Below are positions 16,404 through 21,392 of a stretch of 21,392 nt of DNA, piece by piece (position 1 is the first letter of the stretch; every line of letters begins with the position of its first letter). The notes beneath the pieces are model-generated. The model made no database searches. It worked only from the letters and a program-made list of their open reading frames with translations, and was not told the DNA's origin. The DNA comes from Candidatus Cloacimonadota bacterium. Its GTDB lineage: Bacteria; Cloacimonadota; Cloacimonadia; Cloacimonadales; Cloacimonadaceae. The translations under genes were made by a program, and so were the position numbers. The stretch lies in assembly GCA_028681035.1 (NCBI GenBank), contig JAQUJJ010000058.1, positions 1-21,392 of the forward strand, given 5' to 3'.

Positions 16404-16485
16404 TCTTTTTAGGCTCATGTTCAATTAGAGTGGGTGAGTGCATCAATGAAACATTTTATAGCTCGTTTAGAGCAACCAGCCTAAA

Positions 16486-16710
16486 TCCCAATAGGGATGG
16501 TAGATAATAGCGACGGGTTTTAACCCGGCGTTAATGAATTTATCATTCCAAAGAAAGCCCCATCGGGGCGAAAGGTGTCTTTGTATAGCCAACAAATATA
16601 GCCAAATATTCATAAGACCATCTGTCGTCCCGTTGGGACTAAAACGTGGTTTTGCTCTATCTTCGCCGGGTTAAAACCCGTCGCTAATACCTATCGTCCC
16701 GTCGGGACTA
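16486..16710. repeat. REPIN-like inverted pair of REP units, away from the transposase
   Basis: Right unit: GCCGGGTTAAAACCCGTCGC (16664-16683), then TAATACCTATC and GTCCC-gtc-GGGAC, the same order as the REP units beside the Y1 transposase. The left unit is its mirror: ATCCC-aata-GGGAT (16486-16499), GTAGATAATAGCGACGGG and TTTTAACCCGGCG. Between them are GCCCC-atc-GGGGC (16557-16569) and GTCCC-gtt-GGGAC (16627-16639). An inverted pair of REPs without a gene is the mobile form (REPIN) moved by RAYT proteins. Confidence 0.7.
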
Positions 16711-16785
16711 CTGTCTTGTATTTTTGAAGCTCAATTTATCTTACCCACCATAAATGAATATGAGCCTCTTTTTATCCTGTTTTCT

Positions 16786-16896
16786 GCCTACTTATCCGAA
16801 TCAGATCAGAAAGCGTACTGAACGGACTTTGATCGGGATTCAACCCGATTAGATCCCGATCGGATCCCGATCGGCTCGCTGTCGGATAAGCAAGCG
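16786..16896. mobile_element. 110-bp MITE-like element, copy 2
   Basis: The left end has CTTATCCGAA (to 16800) and the right end TCGGATAAGCAAGCG (16882-16896), inverted to each other. The interior has GATCGGG at offset 45 and GATCCCGATCGGATCCCGAT, as in copy 1 at 1400-1509. The short frame read on the minus strand here is only repeat sequence. Confidence 0.7.
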
Positions 16897-16928
16897 GTTA
16901 GTACGAACATGCTGGAGGGAAACTGTAG

Positions 16929-16948
16929 AGCAGCACTCCGATGCTGCT
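16929..16948. repeat. Dispersed TGTAGA-hairpin repeat, copy 3
   Basis: AGCAGCA-ctccga-TGCTGCT after TGTAG. As at 1522 it follows a MITE copy (33 bp beyond it here, 13 bp there). The stem sequence differs from copy 1 but is fully paired. Confidence 0.6.
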
Positions 16949-17065
16949 AGAGTTAGGAATGAACCGTTATTAAGTGTGGAGTCGATTTGGCTGATATTAA
17001 TATCGTTTTTACCTGTATTGTTATTAGCCAAATGGACTACACCGCTAGTATCTCGCTACCCATCG

Positions 17066-17131
17066 TTGTAGTCCTGAACGCCTTTAAAGATAGTGACAAG
17101 TTCAAGCTATTATTGGCGTTAACGACTCCAG
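17066..17131. repeat. Small hairpin element (TGTAGTCC...GACTCCA), copy 1
   Basis: TTGTAGTCCTGAACGCC (17066-17082) and GGCGTTAACGACTCCAG (17115-17131) are inverted with a few mismatches around a 32-bp centre. A relative lies at 21235-21296. Apart from the listed repeats nothing else is visible in the 865-bp gene-free stretch 16404-17268. Confidence 0.55.
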
Positions 17132-17180
17132 GCTCGTTGTCTGAACTGCGTCATCTACGCACGATTCTCATTGATATGAA

Positions 17181-17198
17181 CTCTTTTACTCTTTGCTA
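17181..17198 (-). repeat. 18-bp dispersed motif, copy 2
   Basis: CTCTTTTACTCTTTGCTA, one base different from the copies at 13445, 21190 and 21372. It lies 49 bp beyond the small hairpin element, a pairing also seen at 21235-21392. Confidence 0.55.
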
Positions 17199-17268
17199 AT
17201 AACTTCGGTGAATTAGGTGTTCTCGGTGGTGAAACAAATCTGCGTTCTATGGCTTGCAGTTAGTGCAA

Positions 17269-18699
17269 TTATCTTACAGCACAAAGATGCGTAAGGCGTT
17301 TTAGCAGAGAGCCTCGCAGGCTGTTTTGGCTGAGGTAGAGGTCGCTTACCACCGTTTTATTTATCACATAGATTTCGTTTTTACCATCGGCACCAGGTTT
17401 GCGAAAGCCCCAGGTATCGTGGATTGCATACGCTTTGCCGCCTGATTCACCTAGATATAGCATGATGTGTCCTTCCATGCGTAGCAAGCTGATTGCCGGA
17501 AGACCCTTTTGAATTATGATTCTTTCCCGCTTTGCCTCGCTATCCATAGGCTCAAAACCGTGTATCAGTTTGCTTACTTTTGCCTGTTGTAGTCCGTTGC
17601 GGGGTAGGCTAAAACCAAAGCAGGCGAAAATGCGCATAATAAGGCTGCTGCAATCATAATCGCCATCGGTATCTCCCCAGCCATAGGGCATATTCAGCAT
17701 CCTAAAGGCTTGTTTATACACATTACGGGCAGTATAGGGCAGATAACCCAAGTTGGCATCTTCCTTGGCGATATATGCTATGCCAAGGCTATCCTTTACC
17801 GGCATTTGTATCTGGTAATAATCGGCAGTCTCGGAAAGCAGCGGGAAAGCTGTTCCCATTCGGCAATAGCTTAGATACTGAGTGGCAGCAGCATCCTTCC
17901 AGATATCTGTTCTGGCTTTCAGGCTTAGCACTTTTTGGGTGGCACTAAGGTAAGAAACCCAATCCTGTTGCGAAACAAAACAAACTTCGCTAACCAAATA
18001 CCAGCCTACGGAAGTGGAGCAGGCACCATATACCCATTTGCCATCTTCGGAAGTGTGATAGAACAATGTGGGTGTGCCAATGTCATAACCGCTGTTCTGC
18101 ATTTCGTCGAACTCGATATCTAATACTGCTTTGTTCAGGTTTACAGTCGAGGGGGCATAACGCTGACGGGCTACTGTAACAGGAAAGCCAAAACGTACCT
18201 TCACACTTTGTGGTACTGCGTTAATGTTAGCGTTTTTGCGCAGCGAATCCAGCAATGCCTGGCTTACTTTCGCACCAGTGCTGTCATATTTGCCTATTTC
18301 TGATATGGTTTTAAGCAGGTCTTTTATCTGTGTTTTTACGGTGGAACCGGAAAAGTGAGATGAGTATTGCGTATATTTGGTGAAGGTGCCGTAGGGGTTG
18401 GTGCGAGAGTTGATCTTCGCTATTTGGCTGGGGGTCAAAATCAGCGAATCAGGGTTAGGATGGCGGGAAATCCAGTAACCGGCGGTATTCATTTCGGGGC
18501 TGGTGCATTCCAGCCTAGCGGGGGCAGCGTAGTGTACGGGTTCCAAGGGATTGCGGGCAAAGAGGTTAAAAGTGATTAAAACGAAAAACAACAGGCTCAG
18601 AATAGGCTTTGTAATTGCAGACGCACCGTCTGCATTGGTTTGCGGGGTTTGCTTTTCATGGTAACACACGAGGGCGTGTGTGGTTACGCTTTTGTTCAT
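17269..18699 (-). CDS. NlpC/P60 (C40) cell-wall peptidase with SH3-like domains
   Basis: 476 residues; the ATG at 18699 has GGAG in the end of tgt, six bases away, so the start is secure. A signal peptide is visible but displaced: the hydrophobic run ILSLLFFVLITFNLFA spans 33-48, preceded by about 26 residues encoded by a palindromic repeat. The middle part (about 165-320) carries SH3-like beta repeats (GKWVYGACSTSVGWYLVSE and LGIAYIAKEDANLGYL). The C-terminal NlpC/P60 domain has PYGWGDTDGDYDCSS with nucleophile C350, H411 in MEGHIMLYLG and H427 in HDTWG. The layout resembles exported gamma-D-glutamyl-diamino acid endopeptidases (YkfC-like) that trim peptidoglycan stem peptides. Last gene of the rseP-tgt string, 2 bp after tgt. 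Enzyme class is sure, exact bond inferred. Confidence 0.9.
   Translation of the reverse strand: MNKSVTTHALVCYHEKQTPQTNADGASAITKPILSLLFFVLITFNLFARNPLEPVHYAAPARLECTSPEMNTAGYWISRHPNPDSLILTPSQIAKINSRTNPYGTFTKYTQYSSHFSGSTVKTQIKDLLKTISEIGKYDSTGAKVSQALLDSLRKNANINAVPQSVKVRFGFPVTVARQRYAPSTVNLNKAVLDIEFDEMQNSGYDIGTPTLFYHTSEDGKWVYGACSTSVGWYLVSEVCFVSQQDWVSYLSATQKVLSLKARTDIWKDAAATQYLSYCRMGTAFPLLSETADYYQIQMPVKDSLGIAYIAKEDANLGYLPYTARNVYKQAFRMLNMPYGWGDTDGDYDCSSLIMRIFACFGFSLPRNGLQQAKVSKLIHGFEPMDSEAKRERIIIQKGLPAISLLRMEGHIMLYLGESGGKAYAIHDTWGFRKPGADGKNEIYVINKTVVSDLYLSQNSLRGSLLKRLTHLCAVR
18611..18687 (-). repeat. Twin-hairpin palindromic element inserted in frame in the peptidase gene
   Basis: It is bounded by GTAAT (18611) and GTTAC (18687). 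Hairpins are TGCAGACG-cac-CGTCTGCA (18615-18633) and CACACG-aggg-CGTGTG (18665-18680), with about 30 bp between. The CACACG stem and CCT loop are shared with the element at 1565. Translated on the minus strand it gives residues 5 to about 30 of the peptidase, between MNKS and the hydrophobic core of the signal peptide. Confidence 0.7.
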
Positions 18700-18701
18700 A
18701 T

Positions 18702-21126
<2,425 letters not shown>

Positions 21127-21144
21127 GGTCGGTTCCTATTGCTT

Positions 21145-21210
21145 GTCGAGAGGTCGAGAAGTCGAGGTGCCGAGAAGTAAATCTCTTTTCTCTTTTACTC
21201 TTTGTTAATA
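21145..21210. repeat. Composite repeat: (GTCGAGNN)4 plus 18-bp motif, copy 1
   Basis: Four 8-bp units of the form GTCGAGNN (21145-21176; the last starts GCCGAG), then AAGTAA region and CTCTTTTACTCTTTGTTA (21190-21207) ending AATA. It lies directly upstream of rseP. A second copy is at 21310-21392. Confidence 0.7.
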
Positions 21211-21234
21211 TGTCTTTTATCAAAGCAGTAACGC

Positions 21235-21296
21235 TGTAGTCCTTGCTGCCCATAGTTATATGTATAGCTAATCTTCGTTTGGCAGCAACGACTCCA
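21235..21296. repeat. Small hairpin element (TGTAGTCC...GACTCCA), copy 2
   Basis: TGTAGTCCTTGCTGCC (21235-21250) and GGCAGCAACGACTCCA (21281-21296) are inverted with 14 of 16 matches around a 30-bp centre. It is related to 17066-17131 and lies between the two composite repeats. Confidence 0.6.
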
Positions 21297-21309
21297 GACT
21301 TAATGAGAT

Positions 21310-21392
21310 GTCGAGAGGTCGAGGTGTCGAGAGGTCGAGAAGTTACGCTCATCAGTTCTTTTCCTCTTTTACTCTTTTACTCTTTGTTAATA
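21310..21392. repeat. Composite repeat: (GTCGAGNN)4 plus 18-bp motif, copy 2 (reaches window end)
   Basis: GTCGAGAG, GTCGAGGT, GTCGAGAG, GTCGAGAA (21310-21341), then a spacer and CTCTTTTACTCTTTGTTA (21372-21389) with an extra CTCTTTTA before it. It has the same order as copy 1. The stretch 21127-21392 holds no convincing gene; the 77-codon minus-strand frame there reads through the repeats. Confidence 0.7.

Overview
The window looks like a chromosomal segment of a diderm (Gram-negative) bacterium. It carries bamA, the outer-membrane assembly factor, plus rseP and two enzymes of the non-mevalonate isoprenoid pathway. The gene style and the abundance of intergenic palindromes remind me of uncultured FCB-group bacteria such as Cloacimonadota, but that placement is inference; no rRNA or other phylogenetic marker is present. 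Start codons ATG, GTG and TTG are all used.

Layout. (1) 1-1279: a tandem two-domain deoxynucleoside kinase gene. Its first domain enters from outside the window and is broken by an in-frame stop and a frameshift; the second domain is open. (2) 1280-1828: no gene, but a stack of palindromic repeats and a possible promoter. (3) 1829-3130: an AT-rich gene for a HEPN-like protein with an R-x4-H motif. (4) 3154-4370: a small Y1 (HUH) transposase related to RAYTs, embedded in inverted arrays of REP-like hairpins, with a perfect 123-bp tandem duplication and the 3' stump of an XRE-type regulator. (5) 4510-13242: a tight plus-strand gene string, bamA, radical SAM protein, ispD, a long glmS-like gene, ispF, mobB, thiF, thiS, with touching or overlapping ends. 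(6) 13450-14760: trmFO on the minus strand. (7) 15144-16403: an MFS transporter, preceded by a 39-bp inverted repeat. (8) 16404-17268: no gene; a REPIN-like pair, a MITE and other palindromes. (9) 17269-21126: a minus-strand string transcribed rseP, tgt, NlpC/P60 peptidase. (10) 21127-21392: composite repeats only.

How it works together. The plus-strand string joins envelope assembly (BamA), amino-sugar supply for peptidoglycan and LPS (GlmS), isoprenoid precursors (IspD, IspF), and a small sulfur-carrier/metal-cofactor group (MobB, ThiF, ThiS). The minus-strand string joins membrane proteolysis, queuosine tRNA modification and a cell-wall peptidase.

The most striking content is not a single gene but the density of short palindromic repeat families. 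At least six recur within this window. Several have stems that differ in sequence between copies while remaining self-complementary. One copy of a twin-hairpin family sits inside the coding sequence of the NlpC/P60 protein, in frame, between its start codon and its signal peptide.
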